Of a DNA stretch of 64,000 bases, positions 54,367 through 63,884 are shown piece by piece. Made by a program: the position numbers and the translations under genes. The stretch is from Sphingobacterium chungjuense (GTDB taxonomy: Bacteria; Bacteroidota; Bacteroidia; Sphingobacteriales; Sphingobacteriaceae), in assembly GCF_011316935.1 (NCBI RefSeq), contig NZ_WLYS01000002.1, positions 434,001 to 498,000 of the forward strand. The letters are read 5' to 3'. How positions within the stretch are numbered: the stretch's first letter is position 1; each line of letters starts with the position of its first letter. Below the pieces are notes generated by a model. That model ran no database searches. It saw only the letters and a program-made list of their open reading frames with translations, and had not been told where the DNA came from.

Positions 54367-55536
54367 TTAAACGCGAGCTAAGTTTTTTCGTTTTTCTTTA
54401 GACCGTCTATTCCACCACAAAATATATCCGGTAATGGGAAGACTAGCGCAACCAAGCGCAATAAAAAAAACAAAAATCTTGGTGGGTAAACCGCCAATAG
54501 TGCCCGTATGTAAATCAAAATTTAGCGCAGACATCAGGTCTCCTGCAGCTAACTTGTCGTGTGATCGAATTTCCTTAATGCTCAAATCGTCTGTGTTGAC
54601 ATAATACCAACGAAACAACCCACTACGATCTTCACGCAAGCGGATCTGCACATCAACGACAGGTGCGTCCGGCTCTCGCAATCGAATAGACATAATACCC
54701 GCATCTGGATGTTTTTGCAAAGCATACGTCAACAAATTGTCGATCGGTGCGTGATACTTTCTGCTGATTTGATTCCTTGTGTTTTGCGGAGTAGTATTTG
54801 TAGTATTGGAGGAAGAAAATTGATTAAAAAACGCACTGTAGGGTTTCTTCCATGCTGGAAAACTAAATAAAAGACCAGTCAGGCAAAGTATTAAAGCAAT
54901 TGGAAACACATAGAAACCCCAAACATTGTGCAGATCGTAGTTGAATCGCTTCCATTTTGCTTTTCGATCCAGCCATACGCTACGTCTTAACGTTTTTCCA
55001 CGCCACTTTTTGGGCCACCAAAGTATCATACCTGTTGCCAACAGCACAGCAAAGATAGTCGTGCTATAAGCGACGATCGCATGACCATAAGTCTTGCCAA
55101 GCAAAAGGTTCATGTGCAACTGCAAGATAAGCTGAAAGAACTCATTTTTAGAATCTTCAACCGCTACACATTCGCCAGTGTATGGATTCATAAACACGAG
55201 CTTGTAATAGCGAAAGTAATTCCAATGACCAAATCCTGCGGCATCGGTATCCGACGCTCGGAAAATCCAACTGCGATCTAGCGCTGGATAAAGGTCTACA
55301 CGAGATACTTCTTCTCCATCTGGAAGTGCTTCCTTAGCAAGTTCGATGAGTGCTGTCAATGGCAACGGCGCCGCTCCTGACGCCGGAGATTGAACAAAAT
55401 ATTTATCTGGGTAAACTAGCAGCTTCAGCTCATCATGGAAAGTATAAATGGCACCACTCAGACTGACCAAAAAGACAACTAAGCCCGTAAGTAAACCAAG
55501 CCACTTGTGTATCCATAGCATGCTATTTTTGAGCAT
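54367..55536 (-). CDS. PepSY-domain inner-membrane protein (second copy)
   Basis: A 389-residue PepSY_TM protein, paralogous to the one at 35732-36901. Helix 1 is MLKNSMLWIHKWLGLLTGLV. Conserved His residues appear in LQLHMNLLLG, YDLHNVWGFY and FDLHTGTIGG, which could hold heme, as in FoxB-type ferrisiderophore reductases. It ends ITGYILWWNRRSKEKRKN, with a basic cytoplasmic tail. It follows a TonB receptor by 3 bp on the same strand, so its job is very likely linked to that receptor's cargo. Unlike the first copy, it lacks a His-rich loop and a DUF4374 partner. Confidence 0.88.
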   Translation of the reverse strand: MLKNSMLWIHKWLGLLTGLVVFLVSLSGAIYTFHDELKLLVYPDKYFVQSPASGAAPLPLTALIELAKEALPDGEEVSRVDLYPALDRSWIFRASDTDAAGFGHWNYFRYYKLVFMNPYTGECVAVEDSKNEFFQLILQLHMNLLLGKTYGHAIVAYSTTIFAVLLATGMILWWPKKWRGKTLRRSVWLDRKAKWKRFNYDLHNVWGFYVFPIALILCLTGLLFSFPAWKKPYSAFFNQFSSSNTTNTTPQNTRNQISRKYHAPIDNLLTYALQKHPDAGIMSIRLREPDAPVVDVQIRLREDRSGLFRWYYVNTDDLSIKEIRSHDKLAAGDLMSALNFDLHTGTIGGLPTKIFVFFIALGCASLPITGYILWWNRRSKEKRKNLARV

Positions 55537-55539
55537 ATA

Positions 55540-57876
55540 CTAAAAAGTGTATTGCAGATTTAAAGATGCTAGCGCACCTTCGCCACGCACATAGTTAGCC
55601 GCATTTGCTCCGTACTGACTGTAAACTGTATAGTAAGTTTTATTCAATAAATTGGCTACACCAAGACCCAACATCCAACTTTTATTGACGCGGTATGACG
55701 CATTGAAATTCAACAAATCTACTGGTTCGACGTCACCTTCATTCGCTCTAAACACGCCGCTGGCATTACGCTCAAAACGTGCTCTCGAACCCGTATGTAC
55801 CCAAGAAAGTTGGAAAGATAGATTCGCCTGCGGATTGAAATCTACGTATCCAGTCGCTTTTGGCGGCATAATACGGCTTCCATTAAGCGGAGTTTTTGTA
55901 CCATCTGCCGCCTCGACTTTGCCTTCTACATAAGAATAGGTACCGCCGATTGTCCATTGTGGTGTGATTTTGACGTCAGCTGCCGCTTCAAATCCATGAA
56001 TACGCTCTGGTGCTCTTTGCGACACAAAAAAACCGGCATCATTGGCCACGACGCTCAACCCTAACTTCGAAGTACTGATAAAATAAGCGGCTGAGAAATG
56101 TATATTGTTCCATTGACTGGAAAATCCTGCTTCGTAATTATTAGTCACAATCGGATCGGTCTGTACACGTGTGAGATCACTTTCAGTTGCATTGCGCACA
56201 ATACGTCCTAATTCGTTAATGGTGAAACCTTGAGAAAAACTAACAAAGGGATTGAAAAGCGCATACTTGCTATAGCGCAATCCCGCATTAAACGTAGCAG
56301 CGCTGTAAGGTACTTCTCCTCCTTGTACCGCGACGCTTCCTTCTCCGTCAGGACCGGTAGCAAGCGTGCTGAAATCATTGATTTTCACATTGGCATTTTC
56401 ATAACGAACTCCACCTTTAAAAATCAATTGATCAACTAAATTTAAAGTCACTTGTGCAAAAGGCGCATAATTAATCATATTCATTTTTGGCACGAATACC
56501 CGACCATCTGTGAGATCCTGAAAGGTTACATCGTGCAGAACATCTACACCATATGTTATTTCAGATGGCACACTACCCAAGTCAAAAGGCGTATTCAAAT
56601 CGACACGTAATCCCTTTTTATTGGAGTTAATCATAGTTTGTCCGGGACCAAACCAAGAAGGAGTTTGTTCTACATATCTATTCATCGAACTAAAACTGTT
56701 GACGAATGCTGCTGCATTCAGCGCGGTATTGCCAAAAATTTGGGCATTGCGATAGCTCAACATGGCATTATGGTTAAATCGTGTACCCGTGTTAGCTCCT
56801 GGATCTGTGCCGCGTACACCAATAGTTGGCTCCTCACCGTACCTACCGATTTGACTAATATAACGCGCATCCTGCAAACTATTGAAGAAGTTATATACCA
56901 GTGTCAAATCCGATTTTTCGTCGATATCGTATCCCACTTTCATAAAAGCATTATATTGTCTATTGTTGGACAATCCATCCGTTTGTCCAAGCGGCAAACC
57001 ATCTCCATCACGTTGTAAACCGGTATAATCCATCACACCGCTTACCGCATAATTCCATTTATTGCTACGACCATACAGACTTTGGGCGAATCGATATCCA
57101 CCTGTCTCACGGGCTTCTCCGGGCGCTAAAGTCCCGCGTACCGTTGTTGTACCGCCAATACTTGGTGCATTGGGGTCATTCTTTTTAGTAATATAGTTGA
57201 TAACACCACCAGCAGATCCATTCCCATAAATAGATGTTGCTCCTTTAATCACTTCTACGCGTTCTAATACTGCCGGATCTACCGAACGCATATCGCGTGC
57301 GCCATTCATTAAAGGAGTAGATTGTGGAATACCATCTATCAAGATCAGCACGGCACGACCACGAAGCGTTTGTCCAGCATTACTACCTTTTGCGGTCGAT
57401 GTTCCCAATCCTGGAATCGTATTACCCAACACACTCGCAATATTCGTACTGATCTGACTTTGCATCTCGATATCTCGCGCATTCAAGATCGAAATAGACG
57501 AAGGTACATTAGCTATACTTTCTGGTTTGCGGCCTGCAGTAACGACCACCTCTTCCATTCGTTGCCCTGATCCTAATGTGAAATTGATTGGTCCTGTGGC
57601 GGTATCCAGCTGCACATTACGCACTTGATCGGAATAACCAGCTTTACTGATTCGGATTTGAAATTGGGAGCGATTTGGACGTTCAAAAGAAAGCATACCA
57701 TCACGATCTGTCTTTCCTTGTGATCGCGCATCTATCCATACTTGCACATCGGATATAGGCTTTGCAGCGACGTCGTGCACAGCGACTTGCAAAAGTTGCG
57801 CTAACAATCCATTGCACAAAAAGAACATGGCTGTTATTATAGTAAGTTGCCGAAGATAGGCCGGGGTCGAGTTCAT
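55540..57876 (-). CDS. TonB-dependent siderophore-type receptor
   Basis: A 778-residue outer-membrane receptor. The signal peptide spans about residues 1-26 (ending NGLLAQ). A CarboxypepD_reg-like domain follows (VAVHDVAAKPISDVQVWIDA), then a TonB box RMEEVVVTAGRKPES, and the plug with GQTLRGRAVLILIDGIPQ and RVEVIKGATSIYGNGSAGG. The C-terminus ends LNLQYTF. It precedes a PepSY gene by 3 bp. A -7 element TAAGTTTG is upstream, and a strong terminator of the neighbouring receptor gene precedes it, so this pair is its own transcription unit. Exact ligand unknown. Confidence 0.92.
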   Translation of the reverse strand: MNSTPAYLRQLTIITAMFFLCNGLLAQLLQVAVHDVAAKPISDVQVWIDARSQGKTDRDGMLSFERPNRSQFQIRISKAGYSDQVRNVQLDTATGPINFTLGSGQRMEEVVVTAGRKPESIANVPSSISILNARDIEMQSQISTNIASVLGNTIPGLGTSTAKGSNAGQTLRGRAVLILIDGIPQSTPLMNGARDMRSVDPAVLERVEVIKGATSIYGNGSAGGVINYITKKNDPNAPSIGGTTTVRGTLAPGEARETGGYRFAQSLYGRSNKWNYAVSGVMDYTGLQRDGDGLPLGQTDGLSNNRQYNAFMKVGYDIDEKSDLTLVYNFFNSLQDARYISQIGRYGEEPTIGVRGTDPGANTGTRFNHNAMLSYRNAQIFGNTALNAAAFVNSFSSMNRYVEQTPSWFGPGQTMINSNKKGLRVDLNTPFDLGSVPSEITYGVDVLHDVTFQDLTDGRVFVPKMNMINYAPFAQVTLNLVDQLIFKGGVRYENANVKINDFSTLATGPDGEGSVAVQGGEVPYSAATFNAGLRYSKYALFNPFVSFSQGFTINELGRIVRNATESDLTRVQTDPIVTNNYEAGFSSQWNNIHFSAAYFISTSKLGLSVVANDAGFFVSQRAPERIHGFEAAADVKITPQWTIGGTYSYVEGKVEAADGTKTPLNGSRIMPPKATGYVDFNPQANLSFQLSWVHTGSRARFERNASGVFRANEGDVEPVDLLNFNASYRVNKSWMLGLGVANLLNKTYYTVYSQYGANAANYVRGEGALASLNLQYTF

Positions 57877-57903
57877 TTATTTAGACTTGATTTAAATAAA
57901 CCG

Positions 57904-57911
57904 CAAACTTA
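57904..57911 (-). promoter_or_regulatory. -7 element of the receptor-PepSY operon
   Basis: The minus strand reads TAAGTTTG, matching TAnnTTTG, 27 bp before the receptor ATG. The nearest -33 TTG is 25 bp away, a little too far. Confidence 0.45.
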
Positions 57912-57943
57912 CAAAAATCATCGTAATACTATAATTCAAATCG

Positions 57944-57987
57944 AAAAAAAACCATCAGATTTGATTTTCGAATCAAATCTGATGGTT
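57944..57987 (-). terminator. Terminator of the second TonB receptor gene
   Basis: A perfect 17-bp stem, AACCATCAGATTTGATT (57950-57966) and AATCAAATCTGATGGTT (57971-57987), with a TTCG loop. On the minus strand a run of T residues follows. Confidence 0.9.
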
Positions 57988-58030
57988 AACTTATTTTACG
58001 ACGTAAATAAATAGGCAAGGCTGAATCTTT

Positions 58031-60466
58031 TTACCAATTATATCCAATCGAGAACAGCACATTTCGAGGTGTACCAACGAATCCGCGCGTGTAATCGAAT
58101 CCACCTAAATAATAATAGCGGTCAAAAATATTATTCATATTTACCGAAACGCGCAATCGATGAATGTGGTAATATAAAGCGGCATTAGCGACGGTATACG
58201 ATGGCCATTGATCCCAGATCATCATACCCGACTCGTCTGTGCGAGCCGCATTGTCCATCCGACGGCGATCTACATAATTCACACCAACTCCCATTCCCAA
58301 ACCTTTGAGTTTAGTATCAGAAAACAAGTATTTCAGCCAAACACCCGCCATATTTCTGGGCGCATTACTCAAGGGTTGCCCTTCTTCGCCAACCAAATTA
58401 GAGGCGCGAACTTCGGTATGGTTAAAGGTATAATTGGCCATCAACTGAAACTCGCGACTGATTTGGCCGCGTAAATCCAATTCTACTCCTTGCGAAATCA
58501 CGTGACCCGACTGCCGATATACGGGAAATCCTGCCTCCGACTGAGCGCCAGTCGCCAACAACATATTCCGTCGTGCGATATGAAAGACCGAAAGTTCGGT
58601 CTGTAGTTGATTCTGAAAAAAGCCTGTTTTGAAACCAGTTTCGACCTGATAACTATCTTCCGCAACGAAAGGTCGATCAGCTCCGTAGTTCTCAAAATTG
58701 TGAATAAAATCAGCGCCTACCGGAATGTACCCTTTGGAATAACTCGCAAAATAATTGATCTGCGGATTCACGATAAAGGTTAAACCCGCACGCGGCAACC
58801 ACACATTTTGCGAGGTAGAGAAGCTCGATTGCAAATCCGCACTACTTGATCGGTAATATTCATGGCGCAAGCCAAAGATCAATTGCAAACGGTCTGCAAT
58901 GGATACTTGATCTTGCACATAAAAGCCATAACTTTTATAAGGATTCAGGAAAGGAAACTCTGCCTGTGGCCGCCAAACATAAGAGGATACATCGATCACA
59001 GGCTGTGTCGCCGCATTAAGATCGATCGTTAAGGGCACTTCACTATCTCCTACCTGACGCAAACGCGCTTCGCGCAAGATATTATCCGGATCGCCTCCAT
59101 ATCCGGCATAATCTATACCCAAGACAAAACGATGCTGATGTCCTGACCTATCCAAAGCGTACCGCAAATAACCAACGACATTATCCATATAATCCGTCGC
59201 TTGTTTAGACTGAAAACGCATATTCATTATGCTGTTTTCTGGCGGATTCGCATAGGTATTCAGCGTACGAAACTCATTCAACTCTTCTTTATAAATGGAT
59301 TTCATGTAGCTAGCGTGCAAAGATAATGAAGGCGTAATCTGTTGCGTAAGCCTTCCGGCGAAAGTCAGAAAATTAGTCCGCAAGAAATCCGATGCCTGAT
59401 TGACATTGTATGCGCGTGATTGTCCAAAAAAATCATTATTGCGAATGCCCAAACCACGATCCAGGTAACCGTCAAAGTTATCATAGGTCACATCCACATC
59501 TATTTGTGTTCCTTCGACCGGTTTGAAAGTGAAGGAAGGCGCTATCAGAATACTTGTGCGGCTGTTTTTGTCACGAAAAGTGCGCGAATCTTCGTGGGCT
59601 ACGTTGAGCCGATACAAAATCTTTTTGGACGTGTCGAGCGCTCCACCGATATCCAAACTGGAGCGGAATGTCTGAAAACTACCCAAAGAAAAGGATACCA
59701 CGCCATGCCGATCTTCTAACGGTTTTTTGGTCACTAAATTAACGGTGCCACCGGGCGCAATATCACCGAAAAGTGACGCACCAGGACCTTTCAACACTTC
59801 AATACTTTCAAGATTTGCCGTAAGCGGCGTACGCCAAAAGCTCGTCCCATATCCGTAACCAGAACGCATGCCATTCACCAGACGAAAACCTGTCGTGTAG
59901 CCACTGTTGAAACCTCGAATGGTGAGATCGTCATAAGCAGAAGCTTGATTTACGCCAGCCAAATCTTGCACCATGTCGGTAATCACAAAGGCTTGTCGAT
60001 CTTCCATCAACTCTCTACTAACAAGAGATACAGACTGTGGAAGTTCTTTCAGCGCACCAGCAAATTTACCACCTAATTCTGTCTGATTGATTAGATAAGA
60101 ATTGTTTCGTCGGCCAGTGACCAATATTTCGTCTACTTGCACTTCTCCTGCAAATAGCTGCACCACCAAACCCGTATTTTGATGCCAGTTTAAGGCATCC
60201 ACCGCGATTTTTTTCGGTTGATATCCCACGATTTGGAAATGCACTTGTGTTGGTAGTGAAATGGATTCTGGAAAGCGATAGCTGCCGTCGGCTTGGGTTT
60301 GCACAGCAGGATGTCCGTTTACAGAAACAGTGACACCTAGCAGGGGTTTTCCATCCGCTTGGATTACTTTACCGTGCAAGCTAGCGACGGTTTGTGCATA
60401 TTGTTCCGTACTAATCAATACGAAGAGTAGGAGTGCCATTGACCGAAATATCAGATTTAATTTCAT
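58031..60466 (-). CDS. Ferrichrome-type TonB-dependent receptor (FhuA/FpvA-like)
   Basis: An 811-residue TonB-dependent siderophore receptor. MKLNLIFRSMALLLFVLIST is the signal peptide, used to choose the ATG at 60464-60466. A carboxypeptidase-like domain (LHGKVIQADGKPLLGVTVSV) and the plug follow, with LPQSVSLVSRELMEDRQA, YDDLTIRGFNSGY and IEVLKGPGASLFGDIAPGG, the strong TIGR01783 siderophore-receptor pattern. The barrel includes YSKGYIPVG and VETGFKTGFF and ends RNVLFSIGYNW. It follows a GNAT gene and an ABC importer on the same strand, so this receptor likely feeds that importer. Confidence 0.94.
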   Translation of the reverse strand: MKLNLIFRSMALLLFVLISTEQYAQTVASLHGKVIQADGKPLLGVTVSVNGHPAVQTQADGSYRFPESISLPTQVHFQIVGYQPKKIAVDALNWHQNTGLVVQLFAGEVQVDEILVTGRRNNSYLINQTELGGKFAGALKELPQSVSLVSRELMEDRQAFVITDMVQDLAGVNQASAYDDLTIRGFNSGYTTGFRLVNGMRSGYGYGTSFWRTPLTANLESIEVLKGPGASLFGDIAPGGTVNLVTKKPLEDRHGVVSFSLGSFQTFRSSLDIGGALDTSKKILYRLNVAHEDSRTFRDKNSRTSILIAPSFTFKPVEGTQIDVDVTYDNFDGYLDRGLGIRNNDFFGQSRAYNVNQASDFLRTNFLTFAGRLTQQITPSLSLHASYMKSIYKEELNEFRTLNTYANPPENSIMNMRFQSKQATDYMDNVVGYLRYALDRSGHQHRFVLGIDYAGYGGDPDNILREARLRQVGDSEVPLTIDLNAATQPVIDVSSYVWRPQAEFPFLNPYKSYGFYVQDQVSIADRLQLIFGLRHEYYRSSSADLQSSFSTSQNVWLPRAGLTFIVNPQINYFASYSKGYIPVGADFIHNFENYGADRPFVAEDSYQVETGFKTGFFQNQLQTELSVFHIARRNMLLATGAQSEAGFPVYRQSGHVISQGVELDLRGQISREFQLMANYTFNHTEVRASNLVGEEGQPLSNAPRNMAGVWLKYLFSDTKLKGLGMGVGVNYVDRRRMDNAARTDESGMMIWDQWPSYTVANAALYYHIHRLRVSVNMNNIFDRYYYLGGFDYTRGFVGTPRNVLFSIGYNW

Positions 60467-60536
60467 TAGACTGGTGGGCGAGTTAATAGAGTTTATATCG
60501 TTGAGAAGGTTGAAAGCGTTTACAGCATTGTTATGG

Positions 60537-61052
60537 TTAACTGTCAGACACATTGTAGGCCATATGTATCGTTTCAAAATCGCCATGTATACACGTAAGT
60601 AGCTCTCGAAAACCTTGTTGCTCCCAAAAAATCTTTGCTCCTGGCAAAAATGGATGGGTATGCAAATACAAGGTTTCTATATTTCTACTGGCAGCTACTT
60701 CAGATAATGACTGCACTAATTGAGTAGCCAATCCTTGCCGTCGGCAAATTGGATCTACAAATAATTTGACCACTTCGGTCACCCGCCTATGGTAGATACT
60801 AAAATCGTCAAAACGCTCATCGTAAGTCAGCATACCAATGGTACCGATTAACTTACCGGCTTGATCTCTAGCTTGCAGAAATGTGCCATCAGCATTTTCG
60901 ATAAACGTATCTACAAAAGTAGCCAAGTCGCGCGGCACGATACTATGATCCAACGTCGGAAAGAGGTGTCGTCTTGCTTCGCGCACAAAAGCGACCACTT
61001 CATCGATCTGTGTAGGACTAACTGGGTTAATGGTGATCATTTCTTTCATCAT
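60537..61052 (-). CDS. GNAT-family N-acetyltransferase
   Basis: A 171-residue Gcn5-type acetyltransferase. The acetyl-CoA loop is RRQGLATQLVQSL near residue 105, preceded by VVKLFVDP, and the C-terminal motif B region has LHTHPFLPGAKIFWEQQGFR. The acceptor is unknown. The start overlaps the ABC ATPase stop by 4 bp, so it belongs to the same operon, between the importer and the receptor. A role in modifying or detoxifying a siderophore or its hydrolysis product is possible but speculative. Confidence 0.85.
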   Translation of the reverse strand: MMKEMITINPVSPTQIDEVVAFVREARRHLFPTLDHSIVPRDLATFVDTFIENADGTFLQARDQAGKLIGTIGMLTYDERFDDFSIYHRRVTEVVKLFVDPICRRQGLATQLVQSLSEVAASRNIETLYLHTHPFLPGAKIFWEQQGFRELLTCIHGDFETIHMAYNVSDS

Positions 61053-61825
61053 GGGGAAGCGGCTATGTAAGGTACAATCAGATTTTTATCGCCATGCTGT
61101 ATGGCTTCAAGTCGTACTTGATAGGCCTCTTCTAGCATGTGATGAATCTCGCCAACAGATAATCCGCTCAGCGAGCGCAGCTGCTTATGTTGCATCAGAA
61201 ACAAGCGCTCACCATACAAAAATGCAAGATTAGGATCGTGCATAATACAAACAATGGTGATTCCATCCGCCGCCAAGCGCTTTAGATTTTCCAATACCTT
61301 CACCTGATAGTGCAAATCCAAGTGATTGGTCGGCTCATCCAACAAAATAATATCGGGATCTTGCACCAGCACACGGCATAGCAATACCAACTGGCGCTCG
61401 CCACCAGAAAGTTGTGTATACGGCCGATCTTTGTACGACCAGAGATTGAATTGTTTAAGTACATCTTCTACTCGCTGACGATCTTCTGCGCGTGGCGCAA
61501 AACGAGTAAAAGAGGCTCTCCCAGTGATCACCACATCAAATACCGAAAACGGAAAGGTCGTTTGGTGAAATTGGCTCATAAAGCCAATCCGCACTTCCGA
61601 AGCACGTTGTCTCTTAATGTTTCTACGTTCGACACCATTAATAGAAACTCGGCCACCATATTTCGTTTGCACGCCCGACAAAATCTGGAACAACGTAGAT
61701 TTGCCACTTCCATTGCGCCCCAATATGATAGAAAGTTCACCGCGGATAAACGAAGCGTCTAACCGTCGGATCACTTCCTGCTTACCGTAGCCGAATGACA
61801 ATTTATCGATCGTAATCAGTTCCAT
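61049..61825 (-). CDS. Fe-siderophore/cobalamin-type ABC transporter ATPase
   Basis: A 258-residue ABC ATPase of the FecE/BtuD type. Walker A is GRNGSGKSTLF near residue 37, the signature LSGGERQLVLLC is near 138, Walker B IILLDEPTNHLD near 160, and the H-loop is CIMHDPNLAF. It energises import through the adjacent FecCD permease. It overlaps the permease stop by 1 bp and the GNAT start by 4 bp, a typical tightly coupled operon. Hemin versus siderophore versus B12 cannot be separated on this gene alone. Confidence 0.95.
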   Translation of the reverse strand: MELITIDKLSFGYGKQEVIRRLDASFIRGELSIILGRNGSGKSTLFQILSGVQTKYGGRVSINGVERRNIKRQRASEVRIGFMSQFHQTTFPFSVFDVVITGRASFTRFAPRAEDRQRVEDVLKQFNLWSYKDRPYTQLSGGERQLVLLCRVLVQDPDIILLDEPTNHLDLHYQVKVLENLKRLAADGITIVCIMHDPNLAFLYGERLFLMQHKQLRSLSGLSVGEIHHMLEEAYQVRLEAIQHGDKNLIVPYIAASP

Positions 61826-62835
61826 TAGGCATTCCAGTTTATGGCGTTTTTACGCATGAGATAAATAAATAGTGGCGTGCCCAACATCATGGTGAATACA
61901 CCGACCGGGATTTCGAACGGCAACAGCGTCCGCGATAAATCGTCTATCAACAATAAAAACGTGCCACCAATCAAAATATTCGCCCACACGCCTGATGCGT
62001 TGCTTGGGCCAACTAACATACGGCTAATGTGCGGCACGATCAGTCCGAACAAACTAATCATACCGACCGCAGCAACCGACGAAGCGGTAATCATCGTGGC
62101 AGCGCCAATCATCACCAGTTTGATGATTTTTGGATCGACACCAACTGCAATCGCTTCCTGCTCTCCCAAAGCCAGCAAATCCAATTTCCAGCGTAAGGCC
62201 AGAATAATAGCAATGCCTATCGTAACTGGGATTACAGCGGTGCGCACCTTTGCCCAAGAAGCGGTATGCAGATTTCCCATCGTCCACTGGACGATGGATT
62301 GCAATTTATACGGATCACTGAGGTATTGCAATACCGTCAAAAAAGCGGTAAAGACGCCAGAGATAATCATCCCTGCTAAGACCATCGTTACGAGCGAACC
62401 TTTGGCGCCCGTATACGAAACCAGATATGTGATGACCACGGCGATCACGCCAAACACAAAAGCAGACAAGTTAAGTGGAATCAGAGAAATCAACATGGAT
62501 AAGGCTGCGCCGAATGCTGCTCCCGAGGATATTCCTAATGAGAATGGATCAACAATAGGATTACGAAATACCGCTTGTAAAACTCCTCCTGCCACAGCCA
62601 ATGCTGCGCCCACCATGAAGGTCAATAAAATCCGTGGCAAGCGCACCTGCCAAAGAATAGTCTCCAAATTATGATCAGCAACGACCATCTCTATACCTAG
62701 CTCTGAAGCGCAAGCGGCATAGATATAATACAGCAAATCCGGAATGCTAACAAATCCGGTACTGCCTAATCCTAAAGACAGCAATAGCACCACGAATGGT
62801 ACGATGATCAATAAACAAATTTTCCAAACCTGCAT
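61825..62835 (-). CDS. FecCD-family ABC transporter permease
   Basis: A 336-residue inner-membrane permease with about ten TM helices. Family marks are LPRILLTFMVGAALAVAGG near residue 70, the segment VDPFSLGISSGAAFGAALSM after it, and ISLFGLIVPHISRMLVGPSN near 265, where the EAA-like coupling loop is found. Only one permease gene is present, so it probably works as a homodimer, as BtuC does. It lies between the binding-protein gene (directly abutting) and the ATPase gene. Cargo inferred to be a ferric chelate or corrinoid. Confidence 0.95.
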   Translation of the reverse strand: MQVWKICLLIIVPFVVLLLSLGLGSTGFVSIPDLLYYIYAACASELGIEMVVADHNLETILWQVRLPRILLTFMVGAALAVAGGVLQAVFRNPIVDPFSLGISSGAAFGAALSMLISLIPLNLSAFVFGVIAVVITYLVSYTGAKGSLVTMVLAGMIISGVFTAFLTVLQYLSDPYKLQSIVQWTMGNLHTASWAKVRTAVIPVTIGIAIILALRWKLDLLALGEQEAIAVGVDPKIIKLVMIGAATMITASSVAAVGMISLFGLIVPHISRMLVGPSNASGVWANILIGGTFLLLIDDLSRTLLPFEIPVGVFTMMLGTPLFIYLMRKNAINWNA

Positions 62836-63849
62836 TTATTCCAAGCTCATATTATTTTCATATAGGAAACCGACTACTTCTTCCAGTTCGTGTTTGAATG
62901 TTTTATCCGTATATTCTGGATACGCCCAGTGTCTAAGTTGTTTTGCAAACAGTAGAAACTTGACCGTGTGCGGATCGAAGAAAAACGTGGGTTCCATAGC
63001 AAATACCTGTTTGTTCACTACCGCGGGTAATGCGGCCAACTCTGCAAGACTGTACACATCATTTACATTCGAATTCCACAAAACGATCATGTCTGGATTC
63101 CATTTATAAATAGATTCTGCGCTCACATTGGGCGCTTCTAATGGTAGCGGACAGGCATTCACTGCGCCAGCAACCTGAATGGATAAATCGACTAACGAAC
63201 CGCGGCCAGAGGTAGAAAATACGCGACCTTTGGACCAAGCATAATACACACTTTTACGAACAGAATCTGCTTCGGTAGCCATTTCGTCAACTGCCTTGTT
63301 AATGTAGGCAACAATATCTTCTGCGCGCTTTCTCTTTCCGATCAATGTAGCTACGCCAACCAACTCATCATAAATATGTGCTTTATCTTTGCTGGAAACT
63401 ACGAAAACCGGAATGTCCAATCCTTCGAGCTGTGCGATAGTTTCGGTATCGTACTCATACACAATCGCCAGATGGGCCTGCAAACCGATTACCGTTTCTA
63501 CCTGTGTAGACCGTCCACCAAAGGTGGGCGTCGCAATCTCTCTGCGCGCAATGCGTGGATCCACTTGCGACAAATAATGATAGGTGGAAGGATTTTGATA
63601 CACCTGCTGTGGTATGCCGACTAATTTATCGCCTGCACCAAGCATGTACATCTCATCTACAAATGGCTCGAATAGCACGACTACGCGCTCAGCGTAATCC
63701 GATAATACAATTTCTACACCACGTGCATCGGTGGCCTTGACGCTAAGAAAGGAGGAATTTCTTGCCTCTCTATCGCCGCAAGCGACCATTAACATAACGG
63801 AGCATAGCACCGCACAAGAGCGTATAAAAACTAAAAAATCCTTGGGCAT
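62836..63849 (-). CDS. Periplasmic iron-chelate/cobalamin-type binding lipoprotein
   Basis: A 337-residue solute-binding protein of the FepB/BtuF fold. MPKDFLVFIRSCAVLCSVML continues to the lipobox MVAC with Cys near residue 24, so it is lipid-anchored. Family segments include YAERVVVLFEPFVDEMYMLG near 55, VIGLQAHLAIVYEYD near 120, and IYKWNPDMIVLW near 250, characteristic of class III binding proteins with a rigid helix hinge. It stops where the permease starts. A partial gene 35 bp upstream on the same strand probably begins the operon. Confidence 0.9.
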   Translation of the reverse strand: MPKDFLVFIRSCAVLCSVMLMVACGDREARNSSFLSVKATDARGVEIVLSDYAERVVVLFEPFVDEMYMLGAGDKLVGIPQQVYQNPSTYHYLSQVDPRIARREIATPTFGGRSTQVETVIGLQAHLAIVYEYDTETIAQLEGLDIPVFVVSSKDKAHIYDELVGVATLIGKRKRAEDIVAYINKAVDEMATEADSVRKSVYYAWSKGRVFSTSGRGSLVDLSIQVAGAVNACPLPLEAPNVSAESIYKWNPDMIVLWNSNVNDVYSLAELAALPAVVNKQVFAMEPTFFFDPHTVKFLLFAKQLRHWAYPEYTDKTFKHELEEVVGFLYENNMSLE

Positions 63850-63884
63850 ATTCTGTTGTATTTAAGTATGTACGCTCCCAATCA

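Noticed and set aside
60467-60586. N-terminal extension of the ferrichrome-type receptor into the GNAT gene
   Set aside because: A good signal peptide begins at 60466; the extension overlaps the GNAT coding sequence and would bury the signal peptide.
61877-62674. A 265-codon plus-strand open frame
   Set aside because: It is antisense to the FecCD permease, has low-complexity Ile/Thr/Pro composition and no family features; the permease frame is clearly the real gene.
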